Source of the DNA: Helicobacter labacensis
Lineage (GTDB): Bacteria > Campylobacterota > Campylobacteria > Campylobacterales > Helicobacteraceae
Assembly (NCBI RefSeq): GCF_003660285.1
Contig: NZ_QXQQ01000005.1
Location: 1-64,000, forward strand
Direction of reading: 5' to 3'
DNA: 64,000 nucleotides
Shown piece after piece: positions 55,129 through 63,408 of the stretch; position 1 is the first letter of the stretch; each line of letters starts with the position of its first letter. Both the position numbers and the translations under genes were made by a program. The notes under the pieces were generated by a model, which saw nothing but the letters and a program-made list of their open reading frames with translations, was not told where the DNA came from and made no database searches.

Positions 55129-56658
55129 TTGACACGCTTTAGCATCAAACCCTTGCCTCTTTGGGGGGTGTTATTACTCTATAGTCTTGTCTCTTTGCTT
55201 GTCTTCCATGCCCCCTTGTGGCGCTATATTCTAGAGCATGAGGGGGGGTGGGGGCTTGTGTGGAGTGTGGCTTTAGCCTATGTTTGCACTACGAACATGT
55301 TGCTGGTGTTGCTCTCTTTGTTGGGGAGTTTTTGCATGCAAGCTGTGATGGCGTTGTTGACTTTGGGCAATGCCATCGCTTTTTATTACATTGACACTTA
55401 CCATGTATTTTTGACTAAGAGCATGATGGGCAATGTCTTGCACACTAACACTAGCGAAATGAGCGCGCTCATCGGGGGGCATTTGTGGCTTTTTGTGGTG
55501 CTAGGGCTTATTTTAGCTGGGCTATTTTTCATCTTGCCTGTGGCTAAGACTAGGAGGCGGGCTAAACTGGGCATTTTTTTAGGTTCTGCCTTAGTGTTTT
55601 TGCTTTGGAGTTTCACCCACACCAAGCAATGGTTATTTATAGATCACCACGCTAGATACATTGGCGGGCTAGCCCTGCCCTATAGCTACAGCGTAAACGC
55701 CTTTAGGGTGTTGTTAGCCTCATGGCATCAAAGCCCCCCCAAAGCATTTAACAATCTCTTTTTTAAAGCCCATAATACGGTCGTGGTGTTAGCCATTGGG
55801 GAGAGTGCTAGGCGGGCTAATTATGGCATTTATGGTTATGCTAGGGCTACCACACCCAAATTACAAGCCCGTTTAAACAAGCAAGAAATTTTAGCCCTCA
55901 AGGCTACTTCTTGTGCCACCTATACCACTGCCGCTCTTTCTTGCATGCTCACTTGCAAACAGGGTTATGAAAATCTCCCCTCTTTCTTGCACAGACAGGG
56001 CATAAAAGTGGTGTGGCTTAGTCTTAATGACGGGCAACCTCCCATGCGTGTAGATTGGCATCCTAGCGAGTATACATGGCAGCATTGGTTGCAAGCTAAG
56101 GGGGTAAATCAGCTTGGTTTTGACATGGCTTTAGCGCATGCCCTGCCCTTTGTGGTGCAACAATACGCTAAGGACAATCTCTTAGTGATCCTGCACCTCA
56201 AGGGTTCACACGGACCCCTATATGTGGACAAAGTGCCCCAAGATTTTGCCCCCTTTAAGCCCCTTTGCACCCATAGCGAGCCTAGTGCCTGCAGTGTGGA
56301 GAGTTTGGTGAATGCCTATGATAACACCATTGTCTATAACGACATGGTGCTAGATAATATCATTGACACATTGCAACACACCCAAAACCCCGCGCTATTG
56401 CTCTACATGAGCGACCATGGCGAGAGTTTGGGCGAACATGGGCTATATTTGCATGGCACACCCTATTTGATCGCCCCAGATGTGCAAAAGCAAGTCCCCT
56501 TCATTGTCTATGCTAACCCGGCATTCAAAGCTACCCACCGCTTCAAACCCCTCTTGCAAAACTACGATCAACGCGTGATCTTTTCTAGCATTCTGGGGGC
56601 GTTTGGGGTGGTAGGGACTAGTAATGCCTACAACCCCCACTGGGATATTTTCCAATGA
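55129..56658 (+). CDS. eptA: Lipid A phosphoethanolamine transferase
   Basis: 509 residues: five hydrophobic segments at the N terminus, then a periplasmic sulfatase-like domain with AIGESARRANYGIYGYARAT (metal/nucleophile region; TSCATYTTAALSCMLTC follows) and LYMSDHGESLGEHGLYLHGT. It adds phosphoethanolamine to the 1-position of lipid A after LpxE removes the phosphate, lowering cationic peptide binding. The start is TTG. A G7-T-G5 run at 55242-55254 near the 5' end could slip. Overlaps lpxE by four bases. Confidence 0.9.
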   Translation: MTRFSIKPLPLWGVLLLYSLVSLLVFHAPLWRYILEHEGGWGLVWSVALAYVCTTNMLLVLLSLLGSFCMQAVMALLTLGNAIAFYYIDTYHVFLTKSMMGNVLHTNTSEMSALIGGHLWLFVVLGLILAGLFFILPVAKTRRRAKLGIFLGSALVFLLWSFTHTKQWLFIDHHARYIGGLALPYSYSVNAFRVLLASWHQSPPKAFNNLFFKAHNTVVVLAIGESARRANYGIYGYARATTPKLQARLNKQEILALKATSCATYTTAALSCMLTCKQGYENLPSFLHRQGIKVVWLSLNDGQPPMRVDWHPSEYTWQHWLQAKGVNQLGFDMALAHALPFVVQQYAKDNLLVILHLKGSHGPLYVDKVPQDFAPFKPLCTHSEPSACSVESLVNAYDNTIVYNDMVLDNIIDTLQHTQNPALLLYMSDHGESLGEHGLYLHGTPYLIAPDVQKQVPFIVYANPAFKATHRFKPLLQNYDQRVIFSSILGAFGVVGTSNAYNPHWDIFQ

Positions 56659-57218
56659 AAACTTTCAAAGCCCTTTATGCGCAAAGTTTCCCTAGATGTC
56701 TCCCCCTTAAGACTCTTATGCTTTTCATCGCGCTTTTCTTAGTCGGGGCGATCACCCCCTTTCCTAAGATCGCCAAACAACCCCAAGTCCCTTTAGTGTT
56801 TAACGCTACTGAACATTATGCCCGTTTTGTGCCCACCATCGCCTCTGTTGCCCTACCCTTGATCAAGCGCGATCCTATCGGTTTGATCCAAATTATCCAT
56901 GTGAGTATCGCCACAACCATCGCCACGCACGCGCTCAAATGGGGGCTAAATAATGTGGTGCTTTTTGGTAGGCGTTTGGGTGAGCGCCCCAATGGGAGCA
57001 ACAAGAACATGCCCAGCGGGCACTCTTCTATGATCGCCTGTGCTTTGGGCTTTTTGGTGCGCCGTTATGGCTGGGTGTGGCTGATCTTCTTGCCCCTAGC
57101 CTTTTTGACAATGGGCGCGCGTATCTATTATAACGCGCACACTATGGGCGCGCTCATCGCCGGGTTTAGTGTGGGCATGCTGTGCGCGCTGTGTTTGGCT
57201 AGCCATCTTAAGACTTAG
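56655..57218 (+). CDS. lpxE: Lipid A 1-phosphatase (PAP2 family)
   Basis: 187 residues with the lipid phosphatase signature: LGERPNGSNKNMPSGHSSM, then ARIYYNAHT, with several membrane helices. It removes the lipid A 1-phosphate in the periplasm, the prerequisite for EptA action, and contributes to polymyxin resistance in H. pylori. Translationally coupled to eptA; convergent with lpxL by 11 bases. Confidence 0.9.
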   Translation: MKTFKALYAQSFPRCLPLKTLMLFIALFLVGAITPFPKIAKQPQVPLVFNATEHYARFVPTIASVALPLIKRDPIGLIQIIHVSIATTIATHALKWGLNNVVLFGRRLGERPNGSNKNMPSGHSSMIACALGFLVRRYGWVWLIFLPLAFLTMGARIYYNAHTMGALIAGFSVGMLCALCLASHLKT

Positions 57219-58149
57219 GCTTGTGGTAAATTTCTGGGTGCGTGCTTTTAAAACGCCGATGAAACCATAGCCAGCTTTCCGGGTGGGCTTTGATGATCTC
57301 TTCGCTCAAGCTAGCCTGCTCTTGGGTGGCTTGTAAAATATCGCTTTGCGCGTCCTTAGTGTTTTGGGCGCGAATGGGGGGGTAGTAGGTGGCAGTGTAG
57401 TGGCTATAATCCTCATTGAAGTCCACGATCACGGGCAAAATGGCGATGTTATAGCGGCGCGATAAAATGGAGGCGATCGTGGTGTGTGTAGCCCTGTGCC
57501 CCAAAAACTCCACCTCAACTCCCTCTTTGGGCGAGATATTTTGATCCACCAAAATCCCCACTAGCCCCTTGCCCCGGTTGTAAATTTTCAAGAGTTCTTT
57601 AAACGCCCCCATTTTGTCAATAAAGCGCACCCCAAAGGCTTCGCGCCTTTTGATGAGCATGGCGTTTACAGGGGCGAATTTAGTGAGTCGCCCCAAAGAC
57701 CCCCTTTCTTGATCGCTGTGGTATTGGGCTAAAGAAGTCCCAATGGCTTCCCAATACCCAAAGTGCATCCCCATTACTACCGCTTGCCCATCTTTTTCCA
57801 ACACTTCTAGCACATGGTGGCGATCCACCAATGTAAAACACGCATCATACTCTGCTTTAGGCAGAAACACCACCCGCATACTCTCTAGCACGATGAAAGC
57901 CAAATTGTCATACCCGCGCCTGATGATCGCCTCTTTGCGCGCGCGATCCATCTCTGGGAAGACAAAATCCAAATTCGCCCGTGCGTCCCAATAGCGCCGC
58001 CGATCCAATTTAGACATCACAAAGCCCAACGCGCGCACACATGCCACAAAACCCCCATGGGGCATTTTAGCCAAGCCCCACCCTAGCGCGTTAGCACTCC
58101 ACTCTAACAATTTGGCACAAAACACCCCCCACTCTCTACGCACACTCAT
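57208..58149 (-). CDS. lpxL: Lipid A biosynthesis acyltransferase (HtrB/LpxL type)
   Basis: 313 residues with the acyltransferase motif HFGYWEAIG, then DQNISPKEGVEVEFLGHRAT and TTIASILSRRYNIAILPVIV. It transfers a secondary acyl chain to the lipid A precursor at the inner membrane. Start overlaps the waaC stop (ATGA), and it belongs to the same transcript as waaC, ppx and the ferredoxin gene. Confidence 0.87.
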   Translation of the reverse strand: MSVRREWGVFCAKLLEWSANALGWGLAKMPHGGFVACVRALGFVMSKLDRRRYWDARANLDFVFPEMDRARKEAIIRRGYDNLAFIVLESMRVVFLPKAEYDACFTLVDRHHVLEVLEKDGQAVVMGMHFGYWEAIGTSLAQYHSDQERGSLGRLTKFAPVNAMLIKRREAFGVRFIDKMGAFKELLKIYNRGKGLVGILVDQNISPKEGVEVEFLGHRATHTTIASILSRRYNIAILPVIVDFNEDYSHYTATYYPPIRAQNTKDAQSDILQATQEQASLSEEIIKAHPESWLWFHRRFKSTHPEIYHKPKS

Positions 58150-59167
58150 TTAGCCTCTTTTAACACTTGCAAAATGGCTTGCGCCACTTGTTTAGGGGGG
58201 ATTTTTTGGATAGAAAAATCCTCTTTGGAATAATTAGCCCCCACACCGCCCCCTAAAGCGGCATGGGCGCGCCCCTCTAGGGCAAAACGCCTCTTGGGGG
58301 TATTGCCATACAGGGTTACAGAGGGCACTTTAAGCGCCCAAGCTAAATGCACGATCCCCGTATCCCCCCCCACGACCACGCTCACAAGCGAGATCAAACG
58401 CTTCACTTCTGCTAAATCCAGGGAGGGCAATAAGATGGCGGGCACATAAGCTAGGAGTTGCTCATAGAGTTCTGTAGCGCGATCCAAATGCGCATGCCAC
58501 AAGAGCGCGATAGCTACCCCGCTGTGTTGGAGCAACGCCCCCACCTGCGCGAAACTCTGCCATGGATACATCTTATTGGGCATGGAAGCTTCTAGCACAA
58601 AGAGGACATGGGGGCGTGTGGGAGGCAAGAGCACCTCTAACTTAGGACAAGCAGGCAGATAAAAGGCGCGTTGGCGCGATTCTAGCACCCCCTCCAAGGC
58701 ACATGGGCTAAGTATATTAAACCCACGCTCTAGCACGGCTTGGTTGCGCTTGAGAATATGCGCGCTGTAGGGTATGGACACCTTGTGGGTGTAAAATAGG
58801 CTAGCTAGGCGTCTCTAATAGAGAAGAGATCAAAGCCCACAAAAGCTTTTTTAGACAAAAACGCCCCAAATAGGGCGGATTTTAACAAACCCTGCATGTC
58901 AATGAGGACATCAAAGCTTGGCACAGAGTCTTGCAAATCGCGATAGAAACGCCAAATTTTAACCGGATTTTTGGAGCGCAAAATCTGTTTGTAGGGGATA
59001 ATATGGAGGGTGTCGATGCAGGGGGAGTGCTCTAAAATGGGGGAAAATAGGGTATCTACAAACCAATGGATTTGGGCTTGGGGGTAGTGCTCTTTGAGAA
59101 AGGGCAAAAAGACCGCGCTTACAATGATGTCCCCCATAGCCGAAAAGCGGATAATAGCGACATTCAT
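58146..59167 (-). pseudogene. waaC: LPS heptosyltransferase I, split by a frameshift
   Basis: 59167-58805 encodes the N-terminal half (MNVAIIRFSAMGDIIVSAVF to GFDLFSIRDA) and hits TAG right after DA. The C-terminal half lies in another frame from LASLFYTHKVSIPYSAHILK near 58801 to the stop at 58146, containing SVVVGGDTGIVHLAWALKVP. A single missing base at the GCCTAGC junction explains both. Intact WaaC adds the first heptose to KDO; loss would truncate the LPS core. It may be a true mutation, a mixed locus, or an assembly error. Confidence 0.85.
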
Positions 59168-60627
59168 AAAAATTCAATGTCCAAGGCGATCGGGGTGTTC
59201 AACTTGGGGATCATCTCTTGGCATAAATAGAGTTCTTTGGCACTTTTAATAAGGAGGGTTTTACCTTTGAGGGTGTAGACAATGTCTTTAGGCACGCGTG
59301 TGGTGCAGAGCGCTTCGGCTAGCCCTAAAATGAAACTTAGCCATTGCAAGGTGAGGATAGGGGGCATGATCGTGCTAATGTGGGCGATATTGCTGTCTTT
59401 GGGGATTTTTTTCTGGCTAAATTGCACCAGCAAGCAGATAATAGCGCGATCTTGGTGGGAAAACCCATAGCTCAACGCGTTGAGAGCCAAATACGCCGCG
59501 TGCTTGTGCGCGCCATAGAAATTGAGCACCTTGCCAATTCCAGAGAGTTGTCCGGCGATTTTGAGGTGGTAGAGATATTCTGTAGAGATACGATGCAAGG
59601 GGGATAGCACCTCAAAGAGTTTAACGCACACCCGCTTGACTTCTTGGCTGTGCTGGGCGTGGGGCAAAAAGCGATCCAATAAGGAGAGAATAGAGGGGTT
59701 GATCCCCTTAGGGAAGCTGTGTTTGTGGTTTCTTAGCATGTCGCTCAAAAACACCCCCTCACGCACCCCCACCCCGCTTGCTACAATTTTCTGCGGGTTA
59801 AGGCGTTTTAACAACGCCCAAAGAATCAACGCCCCACCCCGGATACTATCTTGGCGATCAGCGCTCACACCCAACACCTCTAGGCGCGCTTGCGAGCTTT
59901 GTGCGATGTCGTAGATGAAATCTATATGATCTCCTACCCCCATCTCATAGCCATGCACCACCTCAATGGGATAGTTATTGCGTTGTATGGCTAGCTTGGC
60001 AATGGCGCGAATCGTCCCTCCCACCCCAAAGACTTGCACGCTTTGGTAATGCGCGGGGATTTTGACCAATTCTTTGGCGATGAAATCTAGCGCGCTTTGC
60101 AAGGGGGCATCTTTGTCAAAAAAGAGTTCTTTAAGGCGGATTGTGCCCAAGTCTAAAGAGAGCAAATCGGCGATCTTGCCCTCTTTAATCAGGGCGCATT
60201 CCGTGCTCCCCCCCCCAATATCAATGGTGATGCCCTCCCTATGGTGTAATAAATTCGCGCACGCCACGCCCCCATAAAAGGCTTCTTTGATCCCATCAAT
60301 GACGCGCACGCGCAACCCGCATTCTTTGCGCACTAGCGCGACAAATTCTTGGGCGTTGGGCGCATCGCGCACCGCGCTTGTAGCCACGCAGAGCAATTTC
60401 TTACTCTTGTATTTTTGCGCGATCTCTTTAAATTCACTAAGCGCTTTGATCGCGCGCTTGATAGGGGCTTTTTGCAAAATGCCTCCGTGCTCGTAAGTCC
60501 CTTGAGAAATGCGCACCTTGGATTTGAGTTCGTAAAGCAAATAAAACCCAAACTGGCTTGTTTTTTTGAAGATCGCCATGCGCATGGAATTAGAACCTAT
60601 GTCAATGACGGCGGTAATTTTTGCCAT
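59164..60627 (-). CDS. ppx: Exopolyphosphatase / guanosine pentaphosphatase (Ppx/GppA)
   Basis: 487 residues. Actin-like ATPase fold with VIDIGSNSMRMAIF, TIDIGGGSTECALIKEG and GVGGTIRAIAKL, then an HD-type C-terminal half. It hydrolyses polyphosphate and/or pppGpp. The GGGSTE motif is encoded over a G9 tract (C9 at 60208-60216), a likely slippage site. Overlaps the ferredoxin stop by one base and waaC by four. Confidence 0.92.
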   Translation of the reverse strand: MAKITAVIDIGSNSMRMAIFKKTSQFGFYLLYELKSKVRISQGTYEHGGILQKAPIKRAIKALSEFKEIAQKYKSKKLLCVATSAVRDAPNAQEFVALVRKECGLRVRVIDGIKEAFYGGVACANLLHHREGITIDIGGGSTECALIKEGKIADLLSLDLGTIRLKELFFDKDAPLQSALDFIAKELVKIPAHYQSVQVFGVGGTIRAIAKLAIQRNNYPIEVVHGYEMGVGDHIDFIYDIAQSSQARLEVLGVSADRQDSIRGGALILWALLKRLNPQKIVASGVGVREGVFLSDMLRNHKHSFPKGINPSILSLLDRFLPHAQHSQEVKRVCVKLFEVLSPLHRISTEYLYHLKIAGQLSGIGKVLNFYGAHKHAAYLALNALSYGFSHQDRAIICLLVQFSQKKIPKDSNIAHISTIMPPILTLQWLSFILGLAEALCTTRVPKDIVYTLKGKTLLIKSAKELYLCQEMIPKLNTPIALDIEFL

Positions 60628-60881
60628 TAGCGATCATAGCCTTGCAGGATCTGGTATTTATCTTGGAGCTCTTCTGGGCTTTCGGTGTTATTGGGGTCTA
60701 GCACAATGGCATCCACAGGGCACACACTCACACAGCTAGGCTCATCGCTATAGCCCACACATTCGGTGCAACGATCGGGATCGATGCTATAGATGGGATC
60801 GTTTTCATCAATGGCTTCTGTAGGGCACTCTTCACGGCATGCATCACAGGCAATACACTCTTGGCTGACTAAAAGAGACAC
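60627..60881 (-). CDS. fdxA: 2[4Fe-4S] ferredoxin
   Basis: 84 residues, GTG start with AAAGGA upstream. Two cluster motifs: CIACDACREECPTEAI and CTECVGYSDEPSCVSVCP, the second with an eight-residue loop typical of Alvin-type (Chromatium) ferredoxins. Likely electron carrier for ferredoxin-linked oxidoreductases such as Oor or Por. Confidence 0.93.
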   Translation of the reverse strand: MSLLVSQECIACDACREECPTEAIDENDPIYSIDPDRCTECVGYSDEPSCVSVCPVDAIVLDPNNTESPEELQDKYQILQGYDR

Positions 60882-60957
60882 GCTAATTTTCCTTTATTTG
60901 AGATGTAAGGGGTTCATCATAGCAAAGCAAACTTAAAAACAAGACCACAAAAACAAC

Positions 60958-60987
60958 TTGACAAAGTTTGTAAAATTTGTGTATAAT
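60958..60987 (+). promoter_or_regulatory. Promoter of tRNA-Asn
   Basis: TTGACA at 60958-60963 and TATAAT at 60982-60987, 18 bases apart, a near-consensus sigma-70-type promoter 15 bases before the tRNA. Confidence 0.8.
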
Positions 60988-61001
60988 GATTTCTTTCTTA
61001 T

Positions 61002-61076
61002 TCCAGATTAGCTCAGCGGTAGAGTAGGCGGCTGTTAACCGCTTGGTCGTAGGTTCGAATCCTACATCTGGAGCCA
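61002..61076 (+). tRNA. tRNA-Asn (GUU)
   Basis: The 75-base sequence folds as a cloverleaf: acceptor TCCAGAT/ATCTGGA, D arm GCTCAGCGGTAGAGT, anticodon arm with GTT in GGCTGTTAACCGC, T arm GTAGGTTCGAATCCTAC, discriminator G and encoded CCA (61074-61076). Its own promoter lies just upstream. Confidence 0.95.
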
Positions 61077-61228
61077 GTTTCACATTTGCTTATTTTTTGT
61101 TTTTTTGTGGCGCGGTTTACTTCAATAATGCGCTTTTAGCCGATCTAGGGTTGTGCGGATTGGTAAGCGTTGGGGTGGAACACTCTTAGCTTACCTATTC
61201 GTATAAAAAAATGCAGCGAGGAGTTTTT

Positions 61229-61816
61229 ATGGCCTTTGGGATTAAAGCAAAAAGTTTAGCACTCTCGGCACTAATGGCGATGGGTGTTGCGCAGGTGGCA
61301 CAAGCAGAGAAGAATGGGTTTTTCATCGGACTAGGCTACCAACAAGGTAAGGGCGGGCAGGGAGGCTATAAATCCGCCCTCACAAGTGGTTTCCCCCTTT
61401 ATGGTATGGATGTGGAATTAGGGGGCGTGGGCTTTGTTAACAAATGGTTTGGCGGGCAGGTTTATGGCTTCTTTGATTGGAACAATAGCCATATCATGGG
61501 ACCCACTGCTCGCGACAAGTGGAATGTCTACACCTATGGCGGGGCGGCAGACGCGATCGTGAATGTGATCGCCACCGATCCCTTCGCCTTTGGTTTGGTA
61601 GGGGGTATTCAGTTGGCGGGTAACACTTGGAATTTTAATACTTTCCAGCACACCGCCTTCCAATTCCTCTTTAATGTGGGCGGTCGAATCCGCATTATGG
61701 AGCACTCTGCGATCCAAGCTGGAATCAAGTTCCCCATGATCCCTCAAAAACTCGCTCCCGGGTTCACAGATATGAGACGCTATGTGTGGTATGTCAACTA
61801 TGTCCACACCTTCTAG
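61229..61816 (+). CDS. Small Helicobacter outer membrane protein, 195 aa
   Basis: ATG 61229 with AGGAG upstream. Signal peptide LALSALMAMGVAQVAQAEKN, then the mature start NGFFIGLGYQQGKGGQGGYK, the usual opening beta-strand, and alternating strands to the C-terminal VWYVNYVHTF with terminal Phe. It is short relative to most Hop/Hof proteins and belongs to the same broad family as the OMP at 12.3 kb. Function, pore or adhesin, unknown. Confidence 0.82.
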   Translation: MAFGIKAKSLALSALMAMGVAQVAQAEKNGFFIGLGYQQGKGGQGGYKSALTSGFPLYGMDVELGGVGFVNKWFGGQVYGFFDWNNSHIMGPTARDKWNVYTYGGAADAIVNVIATDPFAFGLVGGIQLAGNTWNFNTFQHTAFQFLFNVGGRIRIMEHSAIQAGIKFPMIPQKLAPGFTDMRRYVWYVNYVHTF

Positions 61817-61828
61817 GTAAGACTTGAA

Positions 61829-61902
61829 AGGGGTTTAAAGCCCCTACCACTTCCAACCCCCGCCTAGTTTCACCGCTAGGTAGTTGGGGGGTTTTGACCC
61901 CC
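61829..61902 (+). terminator. Hairpin cluster after the OMP gene
   Basis: Two GC stems follow the stop: AGGGGTTTAAAGCCCCT at 61829-61845 and GGGGGTTTTGACCCCC at 61887-61902. A possible CCTAG/CTAGG stem lies between them. They probably form the transcription terminator, though no strong U tract follows. Confidence 0.5.
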
Positions 61903-61917
61903 ATTGAAAGCACTAAC

Positions 61918-62440
61918 TTATAGCCCTGATCGCACAGAACTATCCAAATGATCCCCTGCCTGCCATCTAGCTATTTTGCCCAGCATTAAAGTTTTATTAG
62001 AAGTGAGATCAAATCCCAAGCTAAGCTCAACCATTTCCAGTGATAACCCAAGCCCATGCGCGCTTGCGGGTTAACACGCAGATCATAGCCATCGCCATAA
62101 CGGATTTTGGGTGCGTTGGGGTATTTGCCCACAAAGCCCACGCTAAAGCCCTTGATTTGGTTGTAACGCGGATCTAAGAGCGCGCTAGCCCCTGCAAAGC
62201 CACTTGCAAAAATCCCCACCCCAGCAGTGCCAATACCCCCCTGATCTTAGTTTTAAGGTGGATCTGCACCACTAAGCCGTTTGTTGGTGTTGTATTGGGC
62301 TTGGTGTGGGTGTGTAACCAATAGGCTGTCTTGGGCGTTTTGGTTATTCTCCTCTAGCTCGGTCGTGGTGTTATAGGTCTTGATGGAGGAGCTTATCGCT
62401 AAGATTGATGATCAACCTCCTCTGTGTGGAGGGCATTCAT
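61918..62440 (-). pseudogene. TraF-like outer membrane protein, multiply frameshifted
   Basis: Minus-strand fragments in changing frames line up as one protein: YNTTTELEENNQNAQDSLLV, then GIFASGFAGASALLDPRYNQ and GFVGKYPNAPKIRYGDGYDL, RVNPQARMGLGYHWKWLSLA, and after a further shift DLTSNKTLMLGKIARWQAGD to the stop at 61918. These resemble the TraF-like (F plasmid transfer operon type) outer membrane proteins of epsilonproteobacteria. Frameshifts lie near 62010 and in 62230-62270. No functional product is expected. Confidence 0.6.
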
Positions 62441-62447
62441 CAAGGCA

Positions 62448-63407
62448 TTAGGCAAGGCTTTGGAGCAGTGCTTCAAACGCCCCTTGAAAAGCTTTAAGCC
62501 CCTGATCTAAAAGAGGGGAGTTTTTTAAATTTAGCCCTAAGTCTTGCAGAATGGTTTTAGTGTGTTTGGAGGGAGTGAAGGGGGTGCTGGGGTGTTTATG
62601 ATAGGCTTCAAGCGCATCTAGGGGGGCGGTGATCACGCTGTGCTCTAGTTTGAGGGCTTGTAGGTAGTAGTCTTTGGGCAGATTGGGGTCTTTAACCCCT
62701 GTGCTGGCAAAGAGAGGATAAACATTATCGTAACTGCAAGCGCGCACCCACTCACGACATTTTAGGGCGTTAATAATACCCATTTGGTTGCGTAGATAGG
62801 CTTGTGTGCCTGCAGAAAGTCTTGACTCTTGCTGTAATAGCTGGTTTACTAAAGTGTCCACCCGCGAGACGAAAATACTCACCACGCCCATAGGCGCACT
62901 TTTAAGCGCGCTGACGCAACGATGAGCCTGATCGGGCTCAAAAACCAAGGTCGCGTTCAAGGGCATGTCTTTACTTTTGGCTAAATGCTCCATCACCTCT
63001 AAGCCTACCTGTGTAGCTGGAATTTTGATCATCACATTGGGCATGTTAATGCGATCAAACAAGGCGCGTGCCTCTGCTACACTTGCCCCCACATCCTCGG
63101 CTAAAAAAGGGTCGATCTCTAAACTAATGTAGCCTGTGGCTTTATTTTGTTCCCAAAGAGGCAATAAAAGCTGGGCGCACCTCTTAATGTCCGTGATCAC
63201 CAAATGTTCGTAAATGTCCTTAACCCCCATTTTTGCGCCCTTGAGTTTGGCGATCTGCTCTGTATACGCCCCAGATTTGATCGCTTGGGCAAAAAGAGTA
63301 GGGTTAGAAGTCGCTCCTGCGATCTGTCCTTGATCTAAGAGTGTGCGGAACTCTCCCTCTAAAAAATCCCTTTCAATAAAATCGCACCACAGGTAAAAAT
63401 CTTGCAT
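62448..63407 (-). CDS. tal: Transaldolase
   Basis: 319 residues from ATG 63407. TalAB-type barrel: AGATSNPTLFAQAIKSG, VMIKIPATQVGLEVMEHL with the Schiff-base lysine, LNATLVFEP, and IFVSRVDTLV. It exchanges three-carbon units between sedoheptulose-7-phosphate and glyceraldehyde-3-phosphate. One base separates it from the murE stop. Confidence 0.93.
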   Translation of the reverse strand: MQDFYLWCDFIERDFLEGEFRTLLDQGQIAGATSNPTLFAQAIKSGAYTEQIAKLKGAKMGVKDIYEHLVITDIKRCAQLLLPLWEQNKATGYISLEIDPFLAEDVGASVAEARALFDRINMPNVMIKIPATQVGLEVMEHLAKSKDMPLNATLVFEPDQAHRCVSALKSAPMGVVSIFVSRVDTLVNQLLQQESRLSAGTQAYLRNQMGIINALKCREWVRACSYDNVYPLFASTGVKDPNLPKDYYLQALKLEHSVITAPLDALEAYHKHPSTPFTPSKHTKTILQDLGLNLKNSPLLDQGLKAFQGAFEALLQSLA

Positions 63408-63408
63408 G

